Of a DNA stretch of 64,000 bases, positions 36,177 to 45,038 are shown in pieces (position 1 is the first letter of the stretch; each line of letters begins with the position of its first letter). The stretch is from CBDAPU01 sp965198875. GTDB lineage: Bacteria > Pseudomonadota > Gammaproteobacteria > Eutrophobiales > Eutrophobiaceae. The stretch spans positions 558,001 to 622,000 of the forward strand of contig CBDAPU010000001.1 in NCBI GenBank assembly GCA_965198875.1, written 5' to 3'. Made by a program: the position numbers and the translations under genes. The notes beneath the pieces were generated by a model that saw nothing but the letters and a program-made list of their open reading frames with translations, was not told where the DNA came from and made no database searches.

Positions 36177-37370
36177 TTATATCACTTCTCTCTCACGAAA
36201 CCGGCGGATCTGCTCACTGGAATAACCCAGCTCCGCCAGTATTGTATCGGTATGTTCACCTAACTGTGGTGGACTGTCTGTAATACCTGCGGGTATATCT
36301 GAAAACCGTAAAGGCAGATCAGCCACCTGCGCCGGTTTATCCAGGCCCGGGTAATCCACTTCCTTTAAGTACGCCATGGCTTTGACCTGGGGATGCTCGA
36401 TGGCCTGTTGCAAATTCAAAATCGGTGCGGCGGGAACGCCTGCCCGTTGCAGCTCTTCCAGGGCCTGCTCGGTACTGCGCTCACCGATCCAGTGAGACAT
36501 CCTCTCACATAACTCATCCCTGCGATCACCCCTTGCCTGATCGGTTTGTAGTCCCTCATCTTCTAACCAGTCACTTGCGCCAATGAGTTTTGCACAGCGG
36601 GCGAACAGACCCTGCCCCACGACATGAACAAGGATGAAACCATCACGGCTGGCAAATACATCTGACGGGGCGGAAGTCTGCACACGATTGCCGCTGGGCC
36701 TTCGATGAAGGTCGAGCACACTTTGTTCAACCAGGTGCGAATTAAATACCGCCAGGGCAGTGGATAACAAGCTGCCCTGAATATGCTGTCCCCTGCCGGT
36801 CTTCTCTCGTTCATACAGTGCGGCCATGACGCCGAAAGCGGACATCACGGCCGTGCTGTAATCCACATAAGGCGCCGCGGCTTTCACAGGCGCATCTTCA
36901 TTTCCTGTCATGTAGGCGGCACCGGACATGGCCTGACCGATCCCATCGAAGCCACCTCTACCCGCCCAGGGGCCCTGCTCACCGAAGGCGGTCTGTGTGG
37001 CGAGTATGACGTCAGGCTTTAGCCTTTGTAACTGCGAATAGCTGATCCCGATGTGGGCTAACGCCTCCTCAGGCAGGTTGGCCACAACCACATCCGCCGA
37101 GCCGATAAGATGGGCAATAATATCTTTTGCATCAGGATGCTTTGGATCAAGCGTCATTGATCGTTTATTACAACTGGTTTGCAAAAAAACACTGCCCTCC
37201 CCCGATGCCGTTAGCGGTGCAATATAGCGATCCTCACCCCCACTGCGCCTTTCTATACGGATCACATCGGCGCCTAAATAACCCAGCAGGGTCGCACAAT
37301 AAGGGCCGGCCACATAGCGGCCAAAGTCAAGCACACGAATACCCCCAAGTGTTTTCTGGCTACCGCTCAT
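36177..37370 (-). CDS. CaiB/BaiF family class III CoA-transferase (397 aa)
   Basis: Cytoplasmic enzyme moving CoA between carboxylic acids, expected as an interlocked dimer. Family motifs: IRVLDFGRYVAGPYCATLLG at the N-terminus, ADVIRIERR, GFDGIGQAMSGAAYMTG with a candidate catalytic aspartate, VDYSTAVMSAFGVMAAL and GRGQHIQGSLL. Length is normal. It is separated from the GST gene by 179 bases without a recognised gene and is transcribed toward it. It may activate the acid produced by the neighbouring oxygenase cluster before thiolysis. Confidence 0.9.
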   Translation of the reverse strand: MSGSQKTLGGIRVLDFGRYVAGPYCATLLGYLGADVIRIERRSGGEDRYIAPLTASGEGSVFLQTSCNKRSMTLDPKHPDAKDIIAHLIGSADVVVANLPEEALAHIGISYSQLQRLKPDVILATQTAFGEQGPWAGRGGFDGIGQAMSGAAYMTGNEDAPVKAAAPYVDYSTAVMSAFGVMAALYEREKTGRGQHIQGSLLSTALAVFNSHLVEQSVLDLHRRPSGNRVQTSAPSDVFASRDGFILVHVVGQGLFARCAKLIGASDWLEDEGLQTDQARGDRRDELCERMSHWIGERSTEQALEELQRAGVPAAPILNLQQAIEHPQVKAMAYLKEVDYPGLDKPAQVADLPLRFSDIPAGITDSPPQLGEHTDTILAELGYSSEQIRRFREREVI

Positions 37371-37540
37371 ATTAAGGCTCCCTGGAACGCCGGTTTCAGT
37401 GACTTAGGCCACACATTCAATAACCAGCATAACACACCCCCATAGCGGATCTGATCAACCACAATAAACAGCGCAATAGGGAGTGGGCTTTAAGGCGAGG
37501 ACATGGCGGCGATTATCTGTTAGCATCTCGCCCTTATACC

Positions 37541-37633
37541 ATGGATGAATTACAGCGCTTGACCGAATCCGGCAACGGTTCATTGAAATCGATTGCCGCT
37601 CTCCCATTGAGACCTTTGGATGTGGCATGGTGA
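37541..37633 (+). other. Possible 30-codon upstream ORF overlapping the pyrG start
   Basis: ATG 37541 opens a 30-codon frame (MDELQRLTESGNGSLKSIAA and so on) whose stop TGA lies inside the first codons of pyrG (ATGGTGA). The overlap would permit translational coupling. It lacks a ribosome site and a recognised family, so it could be chance. Confidence 0.2.
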
Positions 37634-39291
37634 CGCACTTTGTTTTTATTACCGGTGGTGTGGTTTCCTCATTGGGCAAGGGGATTGCCTCCGCCTCTTT
37701 GGGCGCCATTCTGGAGTCCCGTGGTTTGAACGTCACGCTACTGAAGCTGGACCCGTACATCAATGTTGATCCGGGCACCATGAGTCCGTTCCAACATGGT
37801 GAAGTCTACGTGACGGAAGATGGCGCTGAGACCGATCTGGATCTGGGGCATTATGAGCGGTTTGTGCGTACCCGTATGTCCAGGCGTAACAACTTCACCA
37901 GCGGCAGGATCTATCAGCATGTCATCCAGAAAGAGCGCCGCGGTGATTATCTGGGGGGTACCGTGCAGGTCATACCCCACATCACCGATGAGATTAAAAG
38001 CTGCATACTGGAAGGCGCTGATGATGCTGATATTGCCCTGGTAGAGATCGGCGGTACCGTGGGTGACATCGAATCGCAACCTTTTCTTGAGGCGATACGG
38101 CAAATGCGAATTGAGCTCGGCCCCGGGCATTCCCTGTTTATTCACCTCACTTTGGTGCCGTATATCGACACGGTGGGCGAGATCAAAACCAAACCTACCC
38201 AGCACTCGGTAAAAGAATTGCGCTCTATCGGTATTCAACCGGATGTGTTGATCTGTCGCACTGATCGGGCGCTACCCGATAATGAGCGCCGTAAAATGGC
38301 GTTGTTCACCAATGTTGAAGAGCGCGCGATCATCTCGGCCATCGATGTGGATAATGTGTTTCAGATCCCGCGCCTTTTCCATGAGCAGGGCCTGGATGAC
38401 ATTATTGTGGATAGGTTTGCCATGCAGCCGGATGCCGCGGATTTATCCGAGTGGGACGCCGTGGTTAAGGCCATGGAACACCCCACCGGCAGTGTCCGTA
38501 TTGCCGTGGTCGGTAAATATACCGATCTGGCCGATGCCTATAAATCCCTGTCAGAGGCGTTAATTCATGCCGGCATACAGACACACACAACGGTGCATCT
38601 TCACTACATTGACTCAGAAGATATTCAATCCCGCGGCCCCATGTTGTTAGCGGATATGGACGCCATACTGGTGCCGGGTGGATTTGGTGATCGGGGCATA
38701 GAAGGGAAAATCGCCACGGTCAACTACGCCAGGGAAAACGATGTGCCCTATCTCGGCATTTGCCTCGGGATGCAGGTCGCCATCATCGAGTTTGCCCGCA
38801 ACCGGGCCGGGCTTAATGCCGCTAACAGCACGGAGTTTAACGCATCAACCCCCCATCCTGTTGTTGGCTTGATCACCGAGTGGTTGAATGTTGATGGTGA
38901 TCTGGAGACACGCAATGAACACTCTCACCTGGGCGGCACCATGCGCCTGGGTGGACAGCAGTGTAGACTGGTTGATGACACGTTGGTGAAGGCCATGTAT
39001 CAAAAAGAGCTCATTACAGAGAGACACCGGCATCGCTATGAGTTTAATCATCACTATCGGGAAAAACTCGAAGCGCATGGGCTGAAAGTGGCCGGCATTT
39101 CCATGGACGCCAAGCTGGTGGAAATCGTCGAGTTATCCGGCCATAGCTGGTTCGTGGGTTGCCAGTTTCACCCTGAATTTAACTCCACCCCCAGGGACGG
39201 GCATCCCCTGTTTTCAGGTTTCATCAAGGCAGCGCTGTCCCAGAAGGGCGGAGCGCATGGGAAGATAAAAAATGCAGTTATGTCATTTTGA
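37627..39291 (+). CDS. pyrG: CTP synthase (554 aa)
   Basis: Converts UTP to CTP using ATP and glutamine. The synthase domain begins FITGGVVSSLGKGIASASLG (P-loop) with KLDPYINVDPGTMSPFQHGE and ERRGDYLGGTVQVIPHITDE; the class I glutamine amidotransferase domain carries the nucleophile Cys379 in GICLGMQVAI and the His/Glu pair in CQFHPEF. Length is standard. The last 20 bases overlap kdsA, as in a tightly packed core operon pyrG-kdsA-eno-ftsB-ispD-ispF. Confidence 0.98.
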   Translation: MVTHFVFITGGVVSSLGKGIASASLGAILESRGLNVTLLKLDPYINVDPGTMSPFQHGEVYVTEDGAETDLDLGHYERFVRTRMSRRNNFTSGRIYQHVIQKERRGDYLGGTVQVIPHITDEIKSCILEGADDADIALVEIGGTVGDIESQPFLEAIRQMRIELGPGHSLFIHLTLVPYIDTVGEIKTKPTQHSVKELRSIGIQPDVLICRTDRALPDNERRKMALFTNVEERAIISAIDVDNVFQIPRLFHEQGLDDIIVDRFAMQPDAADLSEWDAVVKAMEHPTGSVRIAVVGKYTDLADAYKSLSEALIHAGIQTHTTVHLHYIDSEDIQSRGPMLLADMDAILVPGGFGDRGIEGKIATVNYARENDVPYLGICLGMQVAIIEFARNRAGLNAANSTEFNASTPHPVVGLITEWLNVDGDLETRNEHSHLGGTMRLGGQQCRLVDDTLVKAMYQKELITERHRHRYEFNHHYREKLEAHGLKVAGISMDAKLVEIVELSGHSWFVGCQFHPEFNSTPRDGHPLFSGFIKAALSQKGGAHGKIKNAVMSF

Positions 39292-40090
39292 AGTCGGCGG
39301 CAGCGAACCGCTATTTCTCATCGCCGGCCCCTGTGTTGTTGAGAGCGAACAACTGGCGATGGACACCGCCGGCAGGTTAAAAGAGATCACGGACAGACTA
39401 TCCGTGCCTTTTATTTATAAGTCATCGTTTGACAAGGCCAATCGCAGCTCGGCAAAGAGTTATCGGGGCCCGGGTCTCGAACGCGGGCTGGCGATTTTGG
39501 GGGAGGTAAAGAAGACCTGTGGCGTGCCCGTGTTGACCGATGTCCATGAGGATACGCCTTTGCATGAAGTCTCAGCGGTGGTGGATGTGTTACAAACGCC
39601 GGCGTTTCTTTGCCGCCAGACCAACTTCATCCACAATGTTGCCGCCTGTGGACTGCCGGTGAACATTAAAAAAGGCCCGTTCCTCGCCCCCTGGGACATG
39701 CAACAGGTCGTGGAGAAGGCCCGCCTAACGGGTAATGAGCAGGTGATGGTGTGCGAGCGCGGGGTGAGTTTTGGTTATAACTATCTCATCTCTGATATGC
39801 GCGCTTTGGTCATTTTAAGGGAAACCGGTTGCCCGGTTGTGTTTGACGCCACCCATTCCGTGCAATTACCCGGCGGTTTGGGCGGACAATCCGGCGGGCA
39901 AAGGGAGTTTATCCCGGCCCTGGCGCGGGCCGCCGTGGCTGTGGGTATCGCGGGTCTGTTTATGGAAACCCATCCACAGCCCGATGCAGCCCTCAGCGAC
40001 GGGCCGAATTCCCTGCCCCTCAATGAGATGGAAGGCTTGCTGGAGATGTTGATAAGCCTGGATACATCCATCAAGCCAACCCTGGCTTAA
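39272..40090 (+). CDS. kdsA: 3-deoxy-D-manno-octulosonate 8-phosphate synthase (272 aa)
   Basis: Condenses phosphoenolpyruvate with arabinose-5-phosphate for lipopolysaccharide Kdo. Motifs include FIYKSSFDKANRSS, SYRGPGLERGL, TDVHEDTP, RQTNFIHNVA, NIKKGPFLAPWDM and FDATHSVQLPGG. The N-terminal loop reads LIAGPCVVES, with Cys21 where the enteric enzyme has Asn; a cysteine here marks the metal-dependent class II form. It overlaps pyrG and is followed by eno after 138 bases. Confidence 0.97.
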   Translation: MQLCHFEVGGSEPLFLIAGPCVVESEQLAMDTAGRLKEITDRLSVPFIYKSSFDKANRSSAKSYRGPGLERGLAILGEVKKTCGVPVLTDVHEDTPLHEVSAVVDVLQTPAFLCRQTNFIHNVAACGLPVNIKKGPFLAPWDMQQVVEKARLTGNEQVMVCERGVSFGYNYLISDMRALVILRETGCPVVFDATHSVQLPGGLGGQSGGQREFIPALARAAVAVGIAGLFMETHPQPDAALSDGPNSLPLNEMEGLLEMLISLDTSIKPTLA

Positions 40091-40228
40091 ATGGGTGAGG
40101 TACAATAACGTATCGCCATAATCGATGATGTTGCATCATGGCTGAGTCAGGTGAGGTTTTAGTCTGCAGTATCGGAGCAAGCCCGCATGGACTTGTCCAT
40201 AGGCCCATTACATAACAGGTCATTTATG

Positions 40229-41521
40229 ATGTCAGAAATAGTCACGATCAATGCCATAGAAATACTGGACTCAAGGGGCAACCCCACCATTTGCGCTGAG
40301 GTTGTAACGGCTAAGGGATCCCGTGGTGTTGCAATGGTGCCGTCGGGCGCCTCCACCGGCTCCCGGGAAGCGCTGGAGTTAAGAGATAAGGATGAGGCCC
40401 GCTATTTGGGAAAGGGCGTATTAAAGGCGATCAATAATATCGAGACGATCATCAAGCCCAGGTTGATCGGCATGGAAGTTGGGGAGCAGGCCGCCATTGA
40501 CGCCGCCCTGATCGAGCTGGATGGCACGGAGAACAAAACAAACCTGGGCGCAAACGCTACCCTGGCCGTATCAATGGCAGTGGCCCATGCCGCCGCCGCC
40601 GATGAGGCGCTGCCCCTTTATCAATACCTGGGGGGTGATGGCCCGTTCGTCATGCCCGTGCCCATGATGAACATCATCAATGGCGGCGCCCATGCCGATA
40701 ACAGCGTTGATATCCAGGAGTTCATGATATTGCCCGTTGGCGCCGATAGCCTTGTTGATGCAGTGCGTTATGGGGCCGAGATCTTCCATGCCTTAAAATC
40801 CATCTTATCCGCTCAGGGTTTCAATACGGCCGTGGGTGATGAAGGGGGTTTTGCGCCCGATCTGGCCTCTAATGAAGAGGCCCTGCAAGTCATCATGAGG
40901 GCGATTGAACAGGCGGGCTATGTGCCGGGCGAGGATGTTCTGCTGGGTCTGGATATCGCCAGCTCAGAGTTTTATCAAGATGGTCAATACCATCTTGCCT
41001 CGGAGAGAAAATCATTCAACGCTGAGCAGTTTCTCAACTACCTGATCCCCTGGCTTGATAACTACCCGATCATTACGATTGAAGACGGTATGGCTGAGGA
41101 TGACTGGGCGGGCTGGAAGAGGATGACCGATAACCTCGGTGAGAGAGTGCAACTGGTTGGCGATGATCTGTTTGTCACCAACACCCAGGTTCTGGAAAAA
41201 GGCATAAACGAGGGCATAGCCAACTCGATCTTGATCAAGGTAAACCAGATCGGCACGCTCACTGAAACCCTGGCCGCCATCGATATGGCGAGGGGCGCCC
41301 ATTACACGGCGGTGATCTCCCATCGCTCTGGTGAGACGGAAGATACCACCATCGCTGACTTGGCCGTGGCCACCTCATCAGGGCAGATCAAGACCGGCTC
41401 TTTATCTCGCTCGGATAGAGTGGCGAAATACAATCGCCTGATCAAAATTGAAAATGAGCTGGGTAGTAGAGCAACCTATCCCGGCCTTGACGCCTTGCCC
41501 AACTTAAAACAACGCATCTAG
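40229..41521 (+). CDS. eno: Enolase (430 aa)
   Basis: Glycolytic enzyme interconverting 2-phosphoglycerate and phosphoenolpyruvate, also a possible degradosome partner. The start MSEIVTINAIEILDSRGNPT is chosen by family comparison; the preceding in-frame ATG (40226) is possible. Substrate and metal motifs include SGASTGSREALELRD, GDEGGFAPDL, TIEDGMAEDDW, LIKVNQIGTLTE (catalytic Lys) and SHRSGETEDT. Length matches the family. ftsB follows after three bases. Confidence 0.98.
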   Translation: MSEIVTINAIEILDSRGNPTICAEVVTAKGSRGVAMVPSGASTGSREALELRDKDEARYLGKGVLKAINNIETIIKPRLIGMEVGEQAAIDAALIELDGTENKTNLGANATLAVSMAVAHAAAADEALPLYQYLGGDGPFVMPVPMMNIINGGAHADNSVDIQEFMILPVGADSLVDAVRYGAEIFHALKSILSAQGFNTAVGDEGGFAPDLASNEEALQVIMRAIEQAGYVPGEDVLLGLDIASSEFYQDGQYHLASERKSFNAEQFLNYLIPWLDNYPIITIEDGMAEDDWAGWKRMTDNLGERVQLVGDDLFVTNTQVLEKGINEGIANSILIKVNQIGTLTETLAAIDMARGAHYTAVISHRSGETEDTTIADLAVATSSGQIKTGSLSRSDRVAKYNRLIKIENELGSRATYPGLDALPNLKQRI

Positions 41522-41524
41522 GAC

Positions 41525-41860
41525 ATGAGGTTTTTCGCTGTTGCGCTTGTTCTTTTAGTGATCTCACTGCAATACCGGCTTTGGTTTAGCCCGGGCGGCT
41601 TATCTGACGTCCGACAACTACAAGGAAGAAAGCAGGCATTACTGCAAGAGAACAAACGCCTTGAAGAGCGCAATACATCACTGGTAGCCGAAGTGATTGA
41701 GCTGAAACAGGGAGAGGAGGCCATAGCGGAAAGGGCCCGAAGTGAGATGGGCATGATTAGATCGGACGAGGTGTTCTATCAAATTGTAGACAGTCAGGCT
41801 ACCCGGGATAACCCCGAACCTCTTCATGATCTCTCAGGGCATGCGCCAACCCCACCATGA
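41525..41860 (+). CDS. ftsB: Cell-division protein FtsB (111 aa)
   Basis: A bitopic inner-membrane protein of the FtsQLB complex. One N-terminal helix (FFAVALVLLVISLQYRLWF) is followed by a heptad coiled coil (about 30-70, RKQALLQENKRLEERNTSLV) and the conserved ERARSEMGMIRSDEVFYQIV segment. Position between eno and ispD is the classical gammaproteobacterial arrangement. The C-terminal tail of about 20 residues is variable. It overlaps ispD by four bases. Confidence 0.95.
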   Translation: MRFFAVALVLLVISLQYRLWFSPGGLSDVRQLQGRKQALLQENKRLEERNTSLVAEVIELKQGEEAIAERARSEMGMIRSDEVFYQIVDSQATRDNPEPLHDLSGHAPTPP

Positions 41861-42567
41861 GCAGGGCAACCGATTTCTGGGCTGTCATACCCGCTGCCGG
41901 GAGCGGGCAGCGCCTGGGAGGGGATAAGCCCAAACAATATCTCACCATACTGGGTAAAACCATCCTGGAGCACAGCTTGATCCCTTTTTGCCGACACCCG
42001 CTCATCAAGGGGGTCGCCGTGGCGGTAGCGCCGGGCGATCAACACTGGCGCCGACTGGAGATCGCTAATCACAATAAAATAATAACCGCAGCCGGCGGCA
42101 AAGAGCGGTGTCTCTCCGTATTGAACGCTCTTGAGCGTATCCATAGGCTCGCCCATGAGGATGACTGGGTGCTGGTACATGATGCGGCTCGGCCCTGCGT
42201 GATGGCCGATGATATTGATCTGCTGCTCTCGAGAGTGAAAGATCATGCCGTCGGCGGAATACTGGCGATGCCGCTAGATGATACGCTGAAGAAGGCCGAT
42301 GCAAACAACCACATCTCCAGCACCATAGAAAGGCGTGGCCTCTGGCGTGCGCTGACGCCACAGATGTTTCGCTTAGGGCTTCTAAGAGAAAGTATGACGC
42401 ACGCCCTGGCCAACAACATCATCGTCACCGATGAGGCGCAGGCGGTTGAAAATACGCATTATAAAGCCGAGATTGTGCGGGCGGGAGCCCACAATATCAA
42501 GATAACCCACATGGAAGATCTGGCGCTCGCCGAGTTCTACCTGCAAAACAGGAGGGCGCCACAGTGA
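41857..42567 (+). CDS. ispD: 2-C-methyl-D-erythritol 4-phosphate cytidylyltransferase (236 aa)
   Basis: Third step of the MEP isoprenoid pathway, joining CTP and methylerythritol phosphate. The nucleotide-binding start VIPAAGSGQRLGGDKPKQYL, VLVHDAARPCV, GGILAMPLDDTLKKA and TPQMFRLGLL are typical, and length is normal. It overlaps ftsB and ispF by four bases each, indicating translational coupling. Confidence 0.97.
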   Translation: MSRATDFWAVIPAAGSGQRLGGDKPKQYLTILGKTILEHSLIPFCRHPLIKGVAVAVAPGDQHWRRLEIANHNKIITAAGGKERCLSVLNALERIHRLAHEDDWVLVHDAARPCVMADDIDLLLSRVKDHAVGGILAMPLDDTLKKADANNHISSTIERRGLWRALTPQMFRLGLLRESMTHALANNIIVTDEAQAVENTHYKAEIVRAGAHNIKITHMEDLALAEFYLQNRRAPQ

Positions 42568-43043
42568 GGATAGGTCATGGTTATGACACGCACCGCTTTA
42601 CCCATGATCGCCCGTTGATTTTGGGCGGCGTCACCATACCTTATGACAGAGGCCTGTCGGCGCATTCTGATGGCGATGCCGTGATTCATGCGCTGTGTGA
42701 TGCGCTGTTGGGGGCAGCGGCACTGGGTGATATCGGCGCATATTTCCCGGATGATGATAAAGACCTTGAAAACATCGACAGCCGGATCCTGTTGCGGGAA
42801 GTGCGCTCGCTCATGGAAGAGAAACGCTATGCGCTACTCAATGCCGACATCACCATCATCGCCCAAGAGCCGAAGATGGCGCCACATGTTGATGCGATGC
42901 GGGTCAATCTGGCCAAGGATCTCTGTATAGATAAAGGTGCGATAAACATCAAGGCGACCACCAGCGAGAAAATGGGTTTTATTGGCCGGGGGGAAGGCAT
43001 TGCCGTTAATGCGGTGGCCCTGATCTCCAGGAGGATCTGCTAG
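42564..43043 (+). CDS. ispF: 2-C-methyl-D-erythritol 2,4-cyclodiphosphate synthase (159 aa)
   Basis: MEP pathway cyclase that follows IspD/IspE. GTG start within the ispD stop (GTGA overlap). Zinc and substrate motifs: IGHGYDTHRF, GLSAHSDGDAVIHALCDALLGAAALGDIG, INIKATTSEKMGFIGRGEGI and AVNAVALISR at the end. The gene is complete, but its last 35 homologous bases are repeated just downstream, where a prophage-derived junk zone begins. Confidence 0.97.
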   Translation: MRIGHGYDTHRFTHDRPLILGGVTIPYDRGLSAHSDGDAVIHALCDALLGAAALGDIGAYFPDDDKDLENIDSRILLREVRSLMEEKRYALLNADITIIAQEPKMAPHVDAMRVNLAKDLCIDKGAINIKATTSEKMGFIGRGEGIAVNAVALISRRIC

Positions 43044-43095
43044 TAACTGTGCAGAGGAAAGGGGAAGGCATTACCGTTAATGCGGTGGCCCTGAT
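42990..43095 (+). repeat. 35-bp direct repeat of the ispF 3' end
   Basis: Bases 42990-43024 inside ispF recur at 43061-43095 with a single mismatch (ggggaaggcattgccgttaa versus ggggaaggcattaccgttaa, then a shared 15-base tail). Unit spacing is 71 bases, with 36 bases between copies. The outer copy lies at the truncated end of a phage-type methyltransferase. It looks like a junction left by insertion or recombination at ispF. Confidence 0.85.
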
Positions 43096-43531
43096 AGATA
43101 AGAAGGGATAACGTGTGCTCCGGAAAACCCGGGCTGGCCAGCACTGCAAAGCCATTCCGATGGAATAAGTCCTTGCCGTAGTCGTGCTCGCACCTGTAAT
43201 AGGGCGGGTCGAGGTAGAACAGGGTGTTGTCATTGTCATAGCGGCGGATGAAGTCCTGGTAGGGCAGGCATTCGATGACCACGCGTGTCAAGCGCCTGTG
43301 TAAGTCCTCCAGCATCGGAGCGAGCTTGGTGACGTCGAAGCGGGCCGGGTGGACTTTATCGGCCGCGAAGTTCTGCCCGGAGGGTTTACCACTGAAGGCG
43401 GTGCGCTGCAAGTACAGGAAGCGAGCCGCTCGCCCCAAGTCAGTGAAGGTCTCTGGGTTGGTTTGGGGCAGGTGCTCAAACTCGGTGCGGGTGGTGATCT
43501 GAAAGCGCATCATTTGGCTCTGTTGCATCAA
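43040..43531 (-). pseudogene. D12-class (Dam-like) adenine DNA methyltransferase fragment
   Basis: The frame shows TDLGRAARFLYLQRTAFSG, a central substrate-recognition-like part and the catalytic motif IV FYLDPPYY, as in phage Dam-type enzymes. The N-terminal SAM-binding FxGxG motif is missing, and the C-terminus after KDLFHRNGF runs into the duplicated ispF tail. The upstream edge joins tape-measure sequence directly. This is therefore a piece trapped in a rearranged prophage, not a working enzyme. Confidence 0.75.
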
Positions 43532-44303
43532 CTACATGCCATCGTGCGCTCGGGCACAGCGAATGGTGGTGACCTTGGCGGCTTTTTCAGCGCCGCTTAA
43601 TGTATCATTCATCAGAGTGTTGCCGATGGCCAGTGCACCGATAACAGCACCCACCATGCCCGTTTTACTCTTCAGAAAGCCCCCGGCCTTGCCCACCAGA
43701 CCTCATAGACCCTTGCCACCGCCACCTATCATGCTGGAGGCGAGTGTCGTCTCGGCGGCGGCTTTTTTGCTCATATAGCCGAGATAAGCCACGGTCGTGG
43801 TCAATGATGCAACGGCGGTAATGACCGGCGCGGTGACAGCGGCAATCAAGCCGGCCCCGCCTGCCATGCCCATCAGGATGGCGGCAAAGCGACCGTTGTT
43901 ATTGAAGAGGCGACTGACCCGTTCGGCCACTTTCTCCAGCCAGGGGATGAGCCTTTCCAGGGCGGGAACCAGGGCATAGCCGATTTGTATCTTGATGTTA
44001 TTCCAGCGCTGCTGCATCTTCTGTAGTTTCGCATCCATGTTGGTGTCTGCGGCGGCGGCCATTGTCTGTGTGAAGGCCAGTCCCTGCTGCTACGCTTCCT
44101 CTAATGCCTTGGCGTTCTCACGGAAAGCATCCTGCTGTCCCCACAGGACCTTGAAGAACTTCACCGCCTCGTCGGAGCCAAAGGCCTCTTGGATAGCGGC
44201 ACCGGTCTGGGTGCTGTATTCGGCGCCCTCCTCGGCGGCGGCGAGCTCATTGCCAAAAACGCGCTACATGTCTGCCAATAGCCCGGGTAGGTGTAGCCTG
44301 ACG
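43532..44303 (-). pseudogene. Phage tail tape measure protein fragment with three in-frame stops
   Basis: One minus-strand frame carries continuous tape-measure-like text: VFGNELAAAEEGAEYSTQTG, FKVLWGQQDAFRENAKALEE, then LQKMQQRWNNIKIQIGYALV, a Gly/Ala hydrophobic stretch (GMAGGAGLIAAVTAPVITAV) and FLKSKTGMVGAVIGALAIG. It is broken by TAG near 44263, TAG at 44090-44092 and TGA at 43703-43705 without frame changes. A complete tape measure protein is far longer. It ends where the methyltransferase fragment begins. Confidence 0.8.
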
Positions 44304-44304
44304 T

Positions 44305-44352
44305 TCATTTTGCGACAGGAATTTATGGTCATTTTACACTCATTTTGCGACA
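44305..44352. repeat. Two copies of a 13-bp motif tcattttgcgaca; inverted copy at 47804
   Basis: tcattttgcgaca occurs at 44305-44317 and 44340-44352; its exact reverse complement tgtcgcaaaatga is at 47804-47816, with a near copy (ttttgtgaca) just before it. The copies bracket the gpD/portal/head-protein segment. Both sides also contain ggggatttaat or its complement. They could be transposase-binding ends or phage operators. Confidence 0.55.
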
Positions 44353-44368
44353 GCGTTTTATGGGGGAT

Positions 44369-44540
44369 TTAATCCGCCTTAAATCGGTCATTAAATCCTG
44401 TTAAATGCACCGAAGCCTGGTGACGGATCAGCACTTGCCCGACAGCTTTGGCGTTGCCGGTTTGCACCAGGCAGGTGGCCTTAACGGCCTCGATACAGAA
44501 GCCCTGGAATCGCTCCCGGACTGCCGGCCGGTCATTCAGA
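44369..44540 (-). other. Unidentified coding-like fragment in the prophage zone
   Basis: A minus-strand frame reads NDRPAVRERFQGFCIEAVKA and then LVQTGNAKAVGQVLIRHQAS, ending at a TAA near 44369. It looks protein-like and lies among phage pieces, but the family was not recognised. Confidence 0.3.
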
Positions 44541-44566
44541 GAGAGGATGAAGCGTCCCTGTGGTCA

Positions 44567-45010
44567 TCAGCGTTTCGGCGTCTCGGCCATCACACGGGTG
44601 GTATAGCCGCTGTTGCTGAGTTGATGGTCAACCTCGGTGGCGACCCAGTCGCCATCGATGCCGTCTCGAAAGCCGCTCAGGGTGAGTTTGGTCTCGGCGG
44701 CCATCTGCGGATTGCCGGGGGTGAGGGTCAGGCGGACGCTCGACTGGCCTCGGTTTAGGGCCTCCAGTTTGGCCTTGGCTGCGGCGATGGCGGTATCGGC
44801 GTCCGGGTAGGTGTGGCGCAGGGTGTAGCTGGGCTGACCTTCTCCCACCTTGACCTCAAGATGCTCACCAGTGTCGGTGTTATGCCACTTGGCCACCACC
44901 GCCTGATACCTGTTCCTGTCGGCCAGGGTCACTCGATAGTCGCTGAGCTGCCGGGGGTCGATGCTGATGTCCGGCAGGGTCTTGCCGGTGGCGCTCTGCG
45001 AGCAACTGAT
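44567..45010 (-). pseudogene. Phage late control gene D-type (baseplate/tail) protein, C-terminal fragment
   Basis: About 145 residues match the C-terminal part of gpD-type contractile-tail proteins: SATGKTLPDISIDPRQLSDY, YQAVVAKWHNTDTGEHLEVK, TYPDADTAIAAAKAKLEALN, LTLSGFRDGIDGDWVATEVD. The N-terminal two-thirds are missing; near 45010-45040 the sequence switches to a portal gene on the opposite strand, so a rearrangement joined two unrelated phage genes head to head. Confidence 0.75.
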
Positions 45011-45038
45011 GCAAGGGCGGCCTGCCCCGGGGATGCAC

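Noticed and set aside
43703..44303. Stop-codon recoding in the tape measure gene (three in-frame stops without frameshifts)
   Set aside because: Stops are both TAG and TGA, the gene is truncated at both ends and neighbours are broken, so decay is simpler. Neighbouring intact genes use standard stops.
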